Part shown: piece after piece, positions 34,438 to 42,004 of the stretch
Layout: each line of letters begins with the position of its first letter
How positions within the stretch are numbered: position 1 is the first letter of the stretch
Assembly: GCF_004362245.1 (NCBI RefSeq)
Contig: NZ_SNWM01000003.1
Span: 124,001 to 188,000, forward strand
Length of the DNA: 64,000 nt
From: Pedobacter duraquae
Lineage (GTDB): Bacteria; Bacteroidota; Bacteroidia; Sphingobacteriales; Sphingobacteriaceae
Direction of reading: 5' to 3'
The notes under the pieces: generated by a model
The model's input: only the letters and a program-made list of their open reading frames with translations
The model's database searches: none
What the model was told of the DNA's origin: nothing
Made by a program: the position numbers and the translations under genes

Positions 34438-35889
34438 CTAATTAATCTTAGTGTAGTAAATATTTAGTTTAACCTTATTGGTCGCATTTCCGAAAGCACC
34501 AATTACGGATCGATCAGCAGAAGTAACCGGAGGCTGAAGGTAGGTTGTTGAAGACGGCAGAATACTCGTTGATGAGGCGCCGATATAAGTGCCATAATCC
34601 ACGGTCTTCCCATCTAATAAACTCTGCAGGTAGCTTGTTATGACGAACGTGTAATTCTTATTGGTTGCATCGTAACCACCACCAAAATTAGAGAGATAGT
34701 TTGGATTTGCTACCGATGTTGTTGGTGCCTGGTTATCAAGGATGTTTACCCGCGCGCCGGCAAGATCTGTTGTGTACAGAGCCAGAACTGTTGCCGGATA
34801 AAATGGGGCAATATCAGTGCCTGAGCTTAGATCTAAAACGAGTTCAGCTTTATTGATCACAACTTTACCACCCAGATTCTTAATGAAACTGGCCAGGTAA
34901 GGGAAACTTATTTTGTTCCTCACTCCAGTAAGACCCTGGATATAGGTTGACTGGTATTGTACTGTTGGCGTACTTAATTGTTTGGCAATATCAGTACCTG
35001 TGTAATTATGACTCACTGTAGCTGCAACAGGCGCTGTCGAAGATGAGATTGGGAAACTGGCAAGAACAGTATCAACAACAGTTGCGGTAGTCGAATTCTG
35101 ACGTTTGAAATAAACTTCCAGTTGAGAAGTTCCACCAGAGAAATTGAAATACATGATGCCGCCTTTACCTGTCGACTTACTTTTATTCAGACTCAGGTGC
35201 AACCCCTTAAAGTTATTGGTGAAAGTTGCATTATTAATCAGCGATGCTGTACCCAGATTCACAATATTGTTTTGAATGAATGCCTTGTCAAGTTTAACGC
35301 GAATCTGCGCAGGTACAGCTACTAATGTGTCTATACCGCCAGATACTATAGCCGTAACTTTGAATGGAGTATTTGGTTTAACCGAGCCGGTATAATTTCC
35401 GAATACACCATCAGGATATCCTGAAAGCGTAGTATTGTACGCAAAACTTTTGTCGGTCTTGAAAGCTGCTGCACCAGCATCAGTAATGTCAGATTTTAAT
35501 TGATGTACATCGATGCTATAGGTCGATGTTGAGTCGCCATAAAAACCCGAAGTCGCATAAGGGAGTACTAATATGGCAGAATCTACCACTGCATTTGTAC
35601 CGAAATCATACGCTGCTGAAGACGGCAATCCAACCGACATAGCTATTGATGCTTCAGAAGTTCCGAATGTTGGATCGGTTATGTAACCAAAAGGGTAAGT
35701 TGTTAGTCCGGCAGATGTTGCTGGTTGATCAGCTACAGTTCTTGTTGTTACCGTAACTGAGTCAATCAGTTTGCCTTGAATAGCAGTTGCGGGGTCAAGA
35801 TCTAAACCAATTGTGCTTGAGTTTTTGCAGGAAGCAAAAATAAAAAGACTTATCAACAGGGTTAATAAGTCTAGTCTTTTAAATTTCAT
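34438..35889 (-). CDS. DUF4270 family lipoprotein
   Basis: 483 residues. A lipoprotein signal (LLISLFIFASC, lipid-modified Cys near residue 21) is followed by the DUF4270 opening IGLDLDPATAIQGKLIDSVTV and the TYPFGYITDPTFGTSEASI segment. It is Ser/Thr-rich with beta-strand character, and likely sits on the outer membrane or cell surface. Function of the family is not known to me. It follows the GT5-like gene by 20 bp on the same strand, an association I recall from other Bacteroidota. Confidence 0.9.
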   Translation of the reverse strand: MKFKRLDLLTLLISLFIFASCKNSSTIGLDLDPATAIQGKLIDSVTVTTRTVADQPATSAGLTTYPFGYITDPTFGTSEASIAMSVGLPSSAAYDFGTNAVVDSAILVLPYATSGFYGDSTSTYSIDVHQLKSDITDAGAAAFKTDKSFAYNTTLSGYPDGVFGNYTGSVKPNTPFKVTAIVSGGIDTLVAVPAQIRVKLDKAFIQNNIVNLGTASLINNATFTNNFKGLHLSLNKSKSTGKGGIMYFNFSGGTSQLEVYFKRQNSTTATVVDTVLASFPISSSTAPVAATVSHNYTGTDIAKQLSTPTVQYQSTYIQGLTGVRNKISFPYLASFIKNLGGKVVINKAELVLDLSSGTDIAPFYPATVLALYTTDLAGARVNILDNQAPTTSVANPNYLSNFGGGYDATNKNYTFVITSYLQSLLDGKTVDYGTYIGASSTSILPSSTTYLQPPVTSADRSVIGAFGNATNKVKLNIYYTKIN

Positions 35890-35909
35890 ATGTTATTAAT
35901 AATACCAGT

Positions 35910-36740
35910 TTAAGCTATAGAAATCAATTCTTCGTCCGAGATCTCTTCATATAATGAATAGAAGTTCTCGAAATTTTCGGTTAAATTAAAAGCTAAAGTT
36001 GGCTTATTGGAATCTTTAACAAATTTTAACACATCATCACTGATGTTTTCGTCTGCTAAAACAACGGCGTCAGAGTAAGTAATTGCACCGATGTGCATCG
36101 TACTGCAGTTTGCATTTTCGAACATTTTAGTGTCGTCAGCAGTCATCGCGTTCATTACGGCTTTCTTGTGCAGATCTGCATTCAGGGTTTCTGAAAAGCA
36201 ATCCTCATACACGGAATAAACAACCTTTGAGTTTTTAAAAGTAGGGTCGTTTTTGTAAGAAGTTTTAATGTAAGCAGGTACAAGTGAAGTCATCCAGCCA
36301 TGGCAATGTATGATATCTGGAGCCCAACCTAATTTTTTAACAGTCTCTAATGCGCCTTTGCAGAAGAAAATAGTCCTTTCATCATTATCCTCGTAAAACT
36401 TATTTTCCTTGTCTCTGAAAACATATTTACGGTGAAAATAATCTTCATTATCCAAAAAGTAAACCTGCATACGTGCGGCAGGAATTGAAGCAACTTTAAT
36501 GATTAATGGATTGTCGTTGTCGTCAATTACAATGTTCATCCCCGATAAGCGGATAACTTCGTGTAATCTATTCCTTCTCTCATTAATGTTTCCGAATTTA
36601 GGCATCAGGATGCGGATTTCAAATCCTTTATCTTGCATCGCCTGTGGTAATTGACGGGTAATTTCTGAAATTTTGGTGAGTTCGAGGAAAGGCGACATCT
36701 CGTGTGTAACAATCAGTAGCTTCGTTTTTGCCATCTCCAT
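35910..36740 (-). CDS. Glycogen-synthase-like N-terminal domain protein (half-length GT5)
   Basis: 276 residues from the ATG at 36740 (a second ATG is at 36734). The sequence matches the N-terminal Rossmann domain of GT5 glycogen/starch synthases: TKLLIVTHEMSPFLELTKIS, RILMPKFGNINERRN, WAPDIIHCHGWMTSLVP. It stops at about 280 residues, lacking the C-terminal nucleotide-sugar domain of full synthases (about 480), and the usual KxGGL motif is replaced by TKISEIT. It is therefore unlikely to be a working glycogen synthase. Divergent from panC and co-oriented with DUF4270. Confidence 0.85.
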   Translation of the reverse strand: MEMAKTKLLIVTHEMSPFLELTKISEITRQLPQAMQDKGFEIRILMPKFGNINERRNRLHEVIRLSGMNIVIDDNDNPLIIKVASIPAARMQVYFLDNEDYFHRKYVFRDKENKFYEDNDERTIFFCKGALETVKKLGWAPDIIHCHGWMTSLVPAYIKTSYKNDPTFKNSKVVYSVYEDCFSETLNADLHKKAVMNAMTADDTKMFENANCSTMHIGAITYSDAVVLADENISDDVLKFVKDSNKPTLAFNLTENFENFYSLYEEISDEELISIA

Positions 36741-36885
36741 ATTCGTAAATAAAATTATGTTAAAGAAAAGATAATCAAGGGGCAAAGATAAGCAAAATTA
36801 TAACATTTATCAATATCTTGCGCAAGATGTTTTGTTGGGAATAGATAAATACCCAACTTTGGGGCAGTAAACTTTATACGTTAGA

Positions 36886-37725
36886 TTGAAAGTTATAAAC
36901 ACGATAGCGGCATTACAGATGCTGCTCAAACCGGTTAAATCCGCTGCGCAGAAAATTGCATTGGTGCCAACTATGGGCGCACTGCATAAGGGACATATTT
37001 CTTTGCTCGAACTTGCCCAGCAGAAAGCCGATGTGGTAGTCTGCAGCATCTTTGTAAACCCCACCCAATTTACAGATCCAAAAGATCTGGAAAAATATCC
37101 CCGACCACTTGAGCACGATATTCAGATGCTTGAGGCTGCTGGTTGTGATATCGTATTCATGCCAGCAGTAGCTGAAATGTACCCGACACCCGAAACTTGG
37201 CATATAGATCTTGGTCCGGCTGAGTTCCTGCTTGAAGGGGCATTCAGAAAAGGACATTATCAGGGAGTAACGCAAATTGTAAAAAAACTATTTGATGCCG
37301 TAGATCCTGATATCGCTTGCTTCGGACAAAAAGACTTTCAGCAAATCCTCATGATCCGCCAGATGGTAGCACACTTCGACTTAAAACTCGAGATCCTCTC
37401 ATGTCCTATCATACGTGAGGATGATGGGTTGGCTATGAGCTCCAGAAATATTCACCTTTCTGCGGCCGACCGGCAGCATGCGTTAATTTTAAGCAAGGCC
37501 TTAAATTATGTGCATGAAAATTTCGACACTAAACCGATCGCAGAATTGCTGATTGATGCAGAAACGATGATTTCTGCTACTCCCGGTGTTGAACTGGATT
37601 ATTTCACGATTGCGAATGGAGAAACTTTACTGCCTGAGTCGGATAAAAACGCTCAAAACATTGTTGCACTCGTTGCCGCGAAGGTGGGACAGACCAGGCT
37701 GATCGACAACATCTTGTTGAGCTGA
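36886..37725 (+). CDS. panC: Pantothenate synthetase
   Basis: 279 residues. The start is a TTG at 36886 giving KVINTIAALQ, the usual PanC N-terminus. Signatures are VPTMGALHKGHISLLELA (the HxGH nucleotide-binding motif), VNPTQFTDPKDLEKYPR, FGQKDFQQILMIRQM and MSSRNIHLS. It joins pantoate and beta-alanine. panD, which supplies beta-alanine, follows after 44 bp. Confidence 0.97.
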   Translation: MKVINTIAALQMLLKPVKSAAQKIALVPTMGALHKGHISLLELAQQKADVVVCSIFVNPTQFTDPKDLEKYPRPLEHDIQMLEAAGCDIVFMPAVAEMYPTPETWHIDLGPAEFLLEGAFRKGHYQGVTQIVKKLFDAVDPDIACFGQKDFQQILMIRQMVAHFDLKLEILSCPIIREDDGLAMSSRNIHLSAADRQHALILSKALNYVHENFDTKPIAELLIDAETMISATPGVELDYFTIANGETLLPESDKNAQNIVALVAAKVGQTRLIDNILLS

Positions 37726-37757
37726 ACTTTTTTACAATAATCAGTTAAAACTTTACC

Positions 37758-37765
37758 TAACTTTG
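37758..37765 (+). promoter_or_regulatory. -7 promoter box for panD
   Basis: TAACTTTG ends 4 bp before the panD ATG, suggesting panD has its own leaderless transcript in addition to any readthrough from panC. No clear -33 TTG. Confidence 0.45.
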
Positions 37766-37769
37766 CCAA

Positions 37770-38120
37770 ATGATTATCGAGATCTTAAAATCGAAAATAC
37801 ACCGCGTTAGAGTAACGCAGGCAGAATTGAACTATGTGGGTAGCATTACCATTGATGAAGATCTGATGGATGCCGCACAAATCATTGCTAATGAGAAAGT
37901 TCAAATCGTAAATAATAATAATGGCGAACGCTTTGAAACCTATGTGATCAAAGGTGAAAGAGGCACAGGAACAGTTTGTCTGAACGGTGCTACTGCACGG
38001 AAAGTTCAGGTTGGCGATATTCTGATCATCATGTCTTATGGTTCTCTTCCAATAGAAGAAGCAAAAGCGTACCATCCAATTCTGGTATTCCCAGACGATA
38101 ATAACCACCTCTTGAAGTAA
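37770..38120 (+). CDS. panD: Aspartate 1-decarboxylase proenzyme
   Basis: 116 residues, standard size. The self-cleavage site is Gly-Ser in [15 protein letters not shown] (Ser at about residue 25), which yields the pyruvoyl cofactor. The N-terminal [14 protein letters not shown] and the [20 protein letters not shown] strand are typical. It makes beta-alanine for PanC. Unlike some bacteria, no panM/panZ maturation factor gene is nearby. Confidence 0.97.
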   Translation: MIIEILKSKIHRVRVTQAELNYVGSITIDEDLMDAAQIIANEKVQIVNNNNGERFETYVIKGERGTGTVCLNGATARKVQVGDILIIMSYGSLPIEEAKAYHPILVFPDDNNHLLK

Positions 38121-38209
38121 TTTAACGTACTCAGTTTAGCTGCAGGGAAGTTATTCTATAAAATTGCTATGCATCCATAGTATTTCCAATCAGAAATACT
38201 AAATTTGGC

Positions 38210-38217
38210 AAAACGGA
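38210..38217 (+). promoter_or_regulatory. -7 promoter box for the acyl-CoA dehydrogenase gene
   Basis: TAAATTTG, 19 bp before the ATG at 38237. A -33 TTG is not evident. Confidence 0.5.
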
Positions 38218-38236
38218 TTTTATAGATACTTATATT

Positions 38237-39376
38237 ATGCAATTTCAACTAAGTGAAGAACAATTGATGATCCAGCAGGCTGCGCGTGATTTCGCACAGA
38301 CCGAATTGAAGCCTGGTGTAATTGAGCGCGATGAACATCAGAAGTTCCCTGCAGAACAGGTTAAGAAACTCGGTGAACTGGGTTTTCTGGGTATGATGGT
38401 GAACGAAAAATACAATGGAAGCGGACTTGATGCGCTTTCCTATGTATTGGTAATGGAGGAGCTATCCAAAATTGATGCCTCAGCGTCCGTGGTTGTTTCT
38501 GTAAATAATTCTTTGGTATGTTACGGTTTAGAGGCCTATGGTACCGAAGCCCAAAAAGAAAAATACCTGAAACCTTTGGCTTCCGGTCAGCAGATCGGCG
38601 CTTTCTGTTTATCAGAGCCTGAAGCTGGTTCTGATGCAACATCACAACAAACAACAGCTGAAGATAAAGGCGATTACTACCTGCTTAATGGAACTAAGAA
38701 CTGGATTACCAACGGCAGCACAGCCTCTACTTATCTTGTTATTGCGCAAACAGACAAATCACTTAAACACAGGGGAATCAACGCTTTTATTGTAGAAAAG
38801 GGTACACCCGGTTTTACTATAGGGCCGAAAGAAAATAAACTCGGTATCCGCGGATCAGACACACACTCATTGATGTTTAACGATGTGAAGGTACCTAAGG
38901 AAAATCGTATCGGTGAAGACGGTTTTGGATTCAAATTCGCGATGAAGACGCTTGAAGGCGGGCGTATCGGAATTGCAGCACAAGCACTTGGAATTGCTGC
39001 TGGTGCCTATGAAATTGCACTTGCCTACGCGCAACAACGTAAATCATTCGGCAAAGCTATTGCAGAGCATCAGGCTATAGCCTTTAAGCTGGCCGATATG
39101 GCTACACAGATTGAAGCAGCCAGGATGCTGGTGTACAAGGCCGCATGGCTTAAAGACCAAGGCTTGCCCTATACGCTTGCGGGCTCTATGGCAAAATTAT
39201 ATGCTTCTAAAGTCGCAATGGACGTAACTGTTGAAGCTGTTCAGATTCATGGCGGATACGGTTTTGTAAAAGAATATCATGTAGAAAGGTTAATGCGCGA
39301 TGCTAAAATCACACAAATCTATGAAGGTACTTCAGAGATCCAGAAGATGGTAATCTCTAGAGAGGTCCTTAAATAA
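38237..39376 (+). CDS. Short-chain acyl-CoA dehydrogenase
   Basis: 379 residues, the family length. FAD/substrate motifs are GAFCLSEPEAGSDA and NWITNGSTA, and the C-terminal helical domain ends with VQIHGGYGFVKEYHVERLMRD and the catalytic base Glu in IYEGTSEIQKMVI, the position used by short- and medium-chain butyryl-CoA type enzymes. It oxidises acyl-CoA in fatty-acid or branched-chain amino-acid breakdown, passing electrons to ETF. No ETF genes are adjacent. Confidence 0.95.
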   Translation: MQFQLSEEQLMIQQAARDFAQTELKPGVIERDEHQKFPAEQVKKLGELGFLGMMVNEKYNGSGLDALSYVLVMEELSKIDASASVVVSVNNSLVCYGLEAYGTEAQKEKYLKPLASGQQIGAFCLSEPEAGSDATSQQTTAEDKGDYYLLNGTKNWITNGSTASTYLVIAQTDKSLKHRGINAFIVEKGTPGFTIGPKENKLGIRGSDTHSLMFNDVKVPKENRIGEDGFGFKFAMKTLEGGRIGIAAQALGIAAGAYEIALAYAQQRKSFGKAIAEHQAIAFKLADMATQIEAARMLVYKAAWLKDQGLPYTLAGSMAKLYASKVAMDVTVEAVQIHGGYGFVKEYHVERLMRDAKITQIYEGTSEIQKMVISREVLK

Positions 39377-39380
39377 AATT

Positions 39381-39413
39381 TAACGGGTGCATATTTATTA
39401 AATGCACCCGTTA
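39381..39413. terminator. Hairpin between convergent genes (possible bidirectional terminator)
   Basis: TAACGGGTGCAT and ATGCACCCGTTA form a perfect 12-bp stem. The flanking T tract is weak on both strands, so efficiency is uncertain. Confidence 0.6.
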
Positions 39414-39416
39414 CTT

Positions 39417-39767
39417 CTAACGGTCTTCCGGCGATCCGGCAATCGCATTAAATAGTGCCTTGATTAATGCCACAACAATTGCCAGGAATGCTGCTGCCCA
39501 GAATCCCGTTGTAGAAAACCCGCTCATCAGGTTATCAACCAATAAAATCATCAACACGGTAATGATAAAGGAAACCAGTCCGAGGGTTAGAAAATTAATC
39601 GGGAAGGTCAGGATCCGCAGAATAAATCCGATCGTTGCATTTGCAAGCGCAATAAGGATGGCCGCAATGATAGCCGTTCCGTAGCCGTCTATGTGTACGC
39701 CGGGAACCAGTCTTGCGCCGAGAAATACCGCTAGGCCCATCAATAAAATTTCGATAATCAATCTCAT
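39417..39767 (-). CDS. Phage holin family 4 superfamily membrane protein
   Basis: 116 residues with four membrane segments (IIEILLMGLAVFLGARLV; IIAAILIALANATIGFIL; FLTLGLVSFIITVLMILLV; AAFLAIVVALIKALFNAI). The pattern GYGTAIIAAILIALANATIG and FPINFLTLGL is that of the PF04020 family, annotated as phage holin 4_2 but widespread in bacteria that carry no prophage. No phage genes are near, so lysis is unlikely. Function unknown. Confidence 0.85.
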   Translation of the reverse strand: MRLIIEILLMGLAVFLGARLVPGVHIDGYGTAIIAAILIALANATIGFILRILTFPINFLTLGLVSFIITVLMILLVDNLMSGFSTTGFWAAAFLAIVVALIKALFNAIAGSPEDR

Positions 39768-39773
39768 AATGTT

Positions 39774-39781
39774 TAATTTTG
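39774..39781 (+). promoter_or_regulatory. -7 promoter box for the lipoprotein at 39785
   Basis: TAATTTTG ends 3 bp before the ATG at 39785, and a TTTCG that may act as -33 lies 20 bp upstream. Predicts a leaderless mRNA. Confidence 0.5.
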
Positions 39782-39784
39782 TTT

Positions 39785-40219
39785 ATGCTTAGTAATCTGA
39801 AGAAATATGTGTGTCTCCTTGCTATATCATATAGCTTGTCTTCTTGTTTCTCAGCAAATAATAAGCCGGTTTTAATCAAGTTTTCTTCTGACAGTACTGC
39901 GATCGTTGTAACTAACATTGATCAGGACGGACTTTATCAACTTAAAAGTGATACGACCACGGACTCTTTAAAGAATCAGTTAATCTCTGTTGTACAGACT
40001 CCTTCGGAATCCGACAGTACGATTATGGAAACCCCGATAGCAGGGCGAGTGTTGGTAACGGACAGTTCGGTCGTATTTATGCCGGAACACGCCTTTGTTA
40101 AAGGTCGCGATTATCTGGTCAGCACTTACCTGAACAGCCGCTTTGCCGGTGTTGGAAATGTGCTGAAAGGGCGGATGAATTATGCGGTAAAACCCTCAGA
40201 ACAGTTATTGCACAGGTAA
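39785..40219 (+). CDS. Putative lipoprotein, unknown function
   Basis: 144 residues from ATG 39785. The signal YVCLLAISYSLSSC carries a lipobox (LSSC) with the lipidated cysteine near residue 21. The rest is beta-rich with many Ser and Thr (SDSTAIVVTNIDQDGLYQL, EHAFVKGRDYLVSTYLNS). No family recognised. A TTG at 39779 would extend the frame by two codons but falls in the -7 box. Its last 15 bases overlap tail-to-tail with the gene on the minus strand. Confidence 0.75.
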   Translation: MLSNLKKYVCLLAISYSLSSCFSANNKPVLIKFSSDSTAIVVTNIDQDGLYQLKSDTTTDSLKNQLISVVQTPSESDSTIMETPIAGRVLVTDSSVVFMPEHAFVKGRDYLVSTYLNSRFAGVGNVLKGRMNYAVKPSEQLLHR

Positions 40220-41047
40220 TTGCTGTATGGGGAAACCTTGATGTTCCTTGCTCCAGAATACTGTATTAGTGACTGACGAACCCTCTTCCAGTTCTGTGGT
40301 AACCCGCTCATGTACTACCTCTGCAAATACACCATCATGCATTGCGGCATAGGCAAATGCTGCAGGTGAAAAATCCAGGTTGTTCAAGTCAATATACCTG
40401 TCAACATTTTTCTTGAAATAATTAAGCCCAACAGCAACTATGCATAACGTCCCTGGAAATAGCTCGACATTAAATTCCTGCGCGGAAACAACTTCATCAA
40501 AAAAGGAAATCTCAATCCGTATAGCATCCATTTTCTTAAAATATCCGCCGTTCAGGTCAATCTGTATGGGTTGGATATAGAGTTCACAAAATAGGGCATC
40601 GTTCGGAAAGCTCAAGTTTTTTCCAGGTGTGATATTTGGTACACTGATGATGAGCTGGTCTTCATTTTTACTGTAACCGGGCAAGTCCCATAGATTTTCT
40701 TTTAGCAAAGAATTGCTGTTCAGGTCCATGCCCTCTAATCTTTTGAAGTGCGTGTTCGTAAAATTAAAAGTTTTAGTTGGCTTATTATAGCATTGCAAAA
40801 GTACAGACAGAAGTTCTTTGTTGAGTCGGTTCATCAGACCAGTATCCTGAACTCCTACCGGTTTCATCATTGTTCGGAGCACTCTGGCAAAAGAAGCTAC
40901 GCCGCCGAAAAAGCTGGCACTTTTTTTTGTCTCTTCTGTTTGCCTTACTTTTTCTGCTTTTGTACTTACTACGCTACCCTTTTTAGTTTTTTTAAAGATA
41001 AATGGACCCAATAATCCACGTAAGTGCTTTCCGTCAAATTTTGCCAT
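40205..41047 (-). CDS. Conserved hypothetical protein, 280 aa
   Basis: The N-terminal 65 residues (HLRGLLGPFIFKKTKKG, then RQTEETKKSASFFGGVASFARVLRTMM) recall a Bacteroidota family of unknown function that begins with a GxxGxxxFxKxKxG strand pair and a helix containing an ENGAEFG-type segment. The remainder is beta-rich (LFCELYIQPIQIDLNGG; AIRIEISFFDEVV) with no catalytic motif. No signal peptide. Upstream lies a 450-bp intergenic region. Role not known. Confidence 0.78.
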   Translation of the reverse strand: MAKFDGKHLRGLLGPFIFKKTKKGSVVSTKAEKVRQTEETKKSASFFGGVASFARVLRTMMKPVGVQDTGLMNRLNKELLSVLLQCYNKPTKTFNFTNTHFKRLEGMDLNSNSLLKENLWDLPGYSKNEDQLIISVPNITPGKNLSFPNDALFCELYIQPIQIDLNGGYFKKMDAIRIEISFFDEVVSAQEFNVELFPGTLCIVAVGLNYFKKNVDRYIDLNNLDFSPAAFAYAAMHDGVFAEVVHERVTTELEEGSSVTNTVFWSKEHQGFPIQQLPVQ

Positions 41048-41468
41048 GGTAATGTGTTTTACATGCTCTATTTAGTTAATTATGAGATCAATATACGTAT
41101 TTTTTAGTTCGGGTACAAGTTTTATTAAATCCATACTGATTGCTATATGACTCCAGGGTAAGTCCACGTTTTTTATATAAATCGGTGGACTCACTGTGGA
41201 CTTACTGTGGACTCAGTGTGGACCTGCATAAATTTCGCCTGCCAGAATTATCCGTCAGATTTCCCCGCGTAGTTCCCTTATAGGGCTTTGTGCGTTTTTC
41301 GTGGATTTTCAACCAACTGTAACTGCAGATTTCCCTTTATATCAATTCTGTTCGCGTATTTACTGTATAGTGGGATAAATTTGGTCTCCCTTACTTAAAC
41401 CGTAACACAATCAGTGTCTTCTGATCATAACTTCTCGGGCATCATTTTTAATTTTCAAAAATAATTTG
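41048..41468. other. Intergenic region before rimP
   Basis: About 420 bp with no supported gene. It contains the 11-bp tandem repeats at 41185-41226, an inverted copy of the unit at 41159-41167, several AT-rich stretches and the rimP promoter box at its right end. Nothing resembling a tRNA or known RNA family was recognised. Confidence 0.5.
41185..41226 (+). repeat. Array of 11-bp tandem repeats, unit GTGGACTYAST
   Basis: Three full copies follow each other without spacers (GTGGACTCACT, GTGGACTTACT, GTGGACTCAGT) and a partial fourth (GTGGACCTG). The 11-bp step is close to one turn of DNA. TAAGTCCAC at 41159-41167 is the exact inverse of GTGGACTTA (41196-41204). Confidence 0.85.
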
Positions 41469-41476
41469 TAGATTTG
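41469..41476 (+). promoter_or_regulatory. -7 promoter box for rimP-nusA
   Basis: TAGATTTG matches TAnnTTTG; the predicted start near 41481 places the hairpin at 41495-41514 entirely in the mRNA leader. Confidence 0.55.
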
Positions 41477-41494
41477 CAGTGTAATAGCGGTTAG

Positions 41495-41514
41495 GAGGGG
41501 ACAGATGTCCCCTC
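41495..41514 (+). promoter_or_regulatory. Leader hairpin upstream of rimP
   Basis: GAGGGGACA and TGTCCCCTC form a perfect inverted repeat around GA, followed by TTTGCTTTTATT. It lies in the predicted 5' leader, 23 bp before the rimP ATG; it could be an attenuator or protein-binding site for autoregulation. Confidence 0.6.
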
Positions 41515-41537
41515 TTTGCTTTTATTCTCATTTGGTT

Positions 41538-42002
41538 ATGCAGGTAGAAAATAGAGTAAAGGAGTTAATTGAAGAAAAGATCTCGGATAGGCCGGAATTG
41601 TTTTTGGTGGAAGTAAAAATGCTGCCAAACAATAAACTTATTATTCACGTTGATGGTGATGAGGGCATTAGTATCCAGGATTGTGCAGCAATAAGCAGGC
41701 ATGTTGGATTTCATCTCGAGGAAGAAAATACCATAGAAAAGGCTTATAACTTGGAGGTGTCTTCACCTGGTGTGGGCGAGCCTTTAAAGTTAACGCGTCA
41801 ATACCGCAAGAATGTTGGTCGCGATCTGGGTATCAAACTGAAAGACGGGACACAAAAAGAAGGCAAATTGCTGTCGGTGGATGACAATGCTATTGTGATC
41901 CAGGAGAGTAAAAAAGAAAAGGGTAAAAAGGCAGAGCTGGTAGAAACCAGTCTGAATTTTGATCAGATAACAGAAACAAAGGTTTTAATTTCATTTAAAT
42001 AA
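41538..42002 (+). CDS. rimP: Ribosome maturation factor RimP
   Basis: 154 residues. VENRVKELIEEKISDR opens the protein; VDGDEGISIQDCAAISRHVG and YNLEVSSPGVGEPLKL are the RimP core motifs, and an SH3-like C-terminal domain follows. The ATG at 41538 is chosen over one at 41505 because the latter lies inside the leader hairpin and adds an unrelated 11-residue extension. It assists 30S assembly. Two bp before nusA. Confidence 0.95.
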   Translation: MQVENRVKELIEEKISDRPELFLVEVKMLPNNKLIIHVDGDEGISIQDCAAISRHVGFHLEEENTIEKAYNLEVSSPGVGEPLKLTRQYRKNVGRDLGIKLKDGTQKEGKLLSVDDNAIVIQESKKEKGKKAELVETSLNFDQITETKVLISFK

Positions 42003-42004
42003 AA

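Noticed and set aside
32439..34440. glmS ribozyme
   Set aside because: The gap upstream of glmS is only 69 bp and is occupied by the terminator of the preceding gene; ribozyme core motifs are not present.
39417..39767. Prophage remnant suggested by the holin-family protein
   Set aside because: This family is widespread in bacteria without phage context, and no other phage gene is present in the window.
41185..41226. CRISPR array
   Set aside because: The 11-bp units have no spacers and are far shorter than CRISPR repeats; no cas genes are near.
41505..41537. Upstream ATG for rimP
   Set aside because: The ATG lies within the leader hairpin and adds an 11-residue extension not typical of RimP; the ATG at 41538 fits better.
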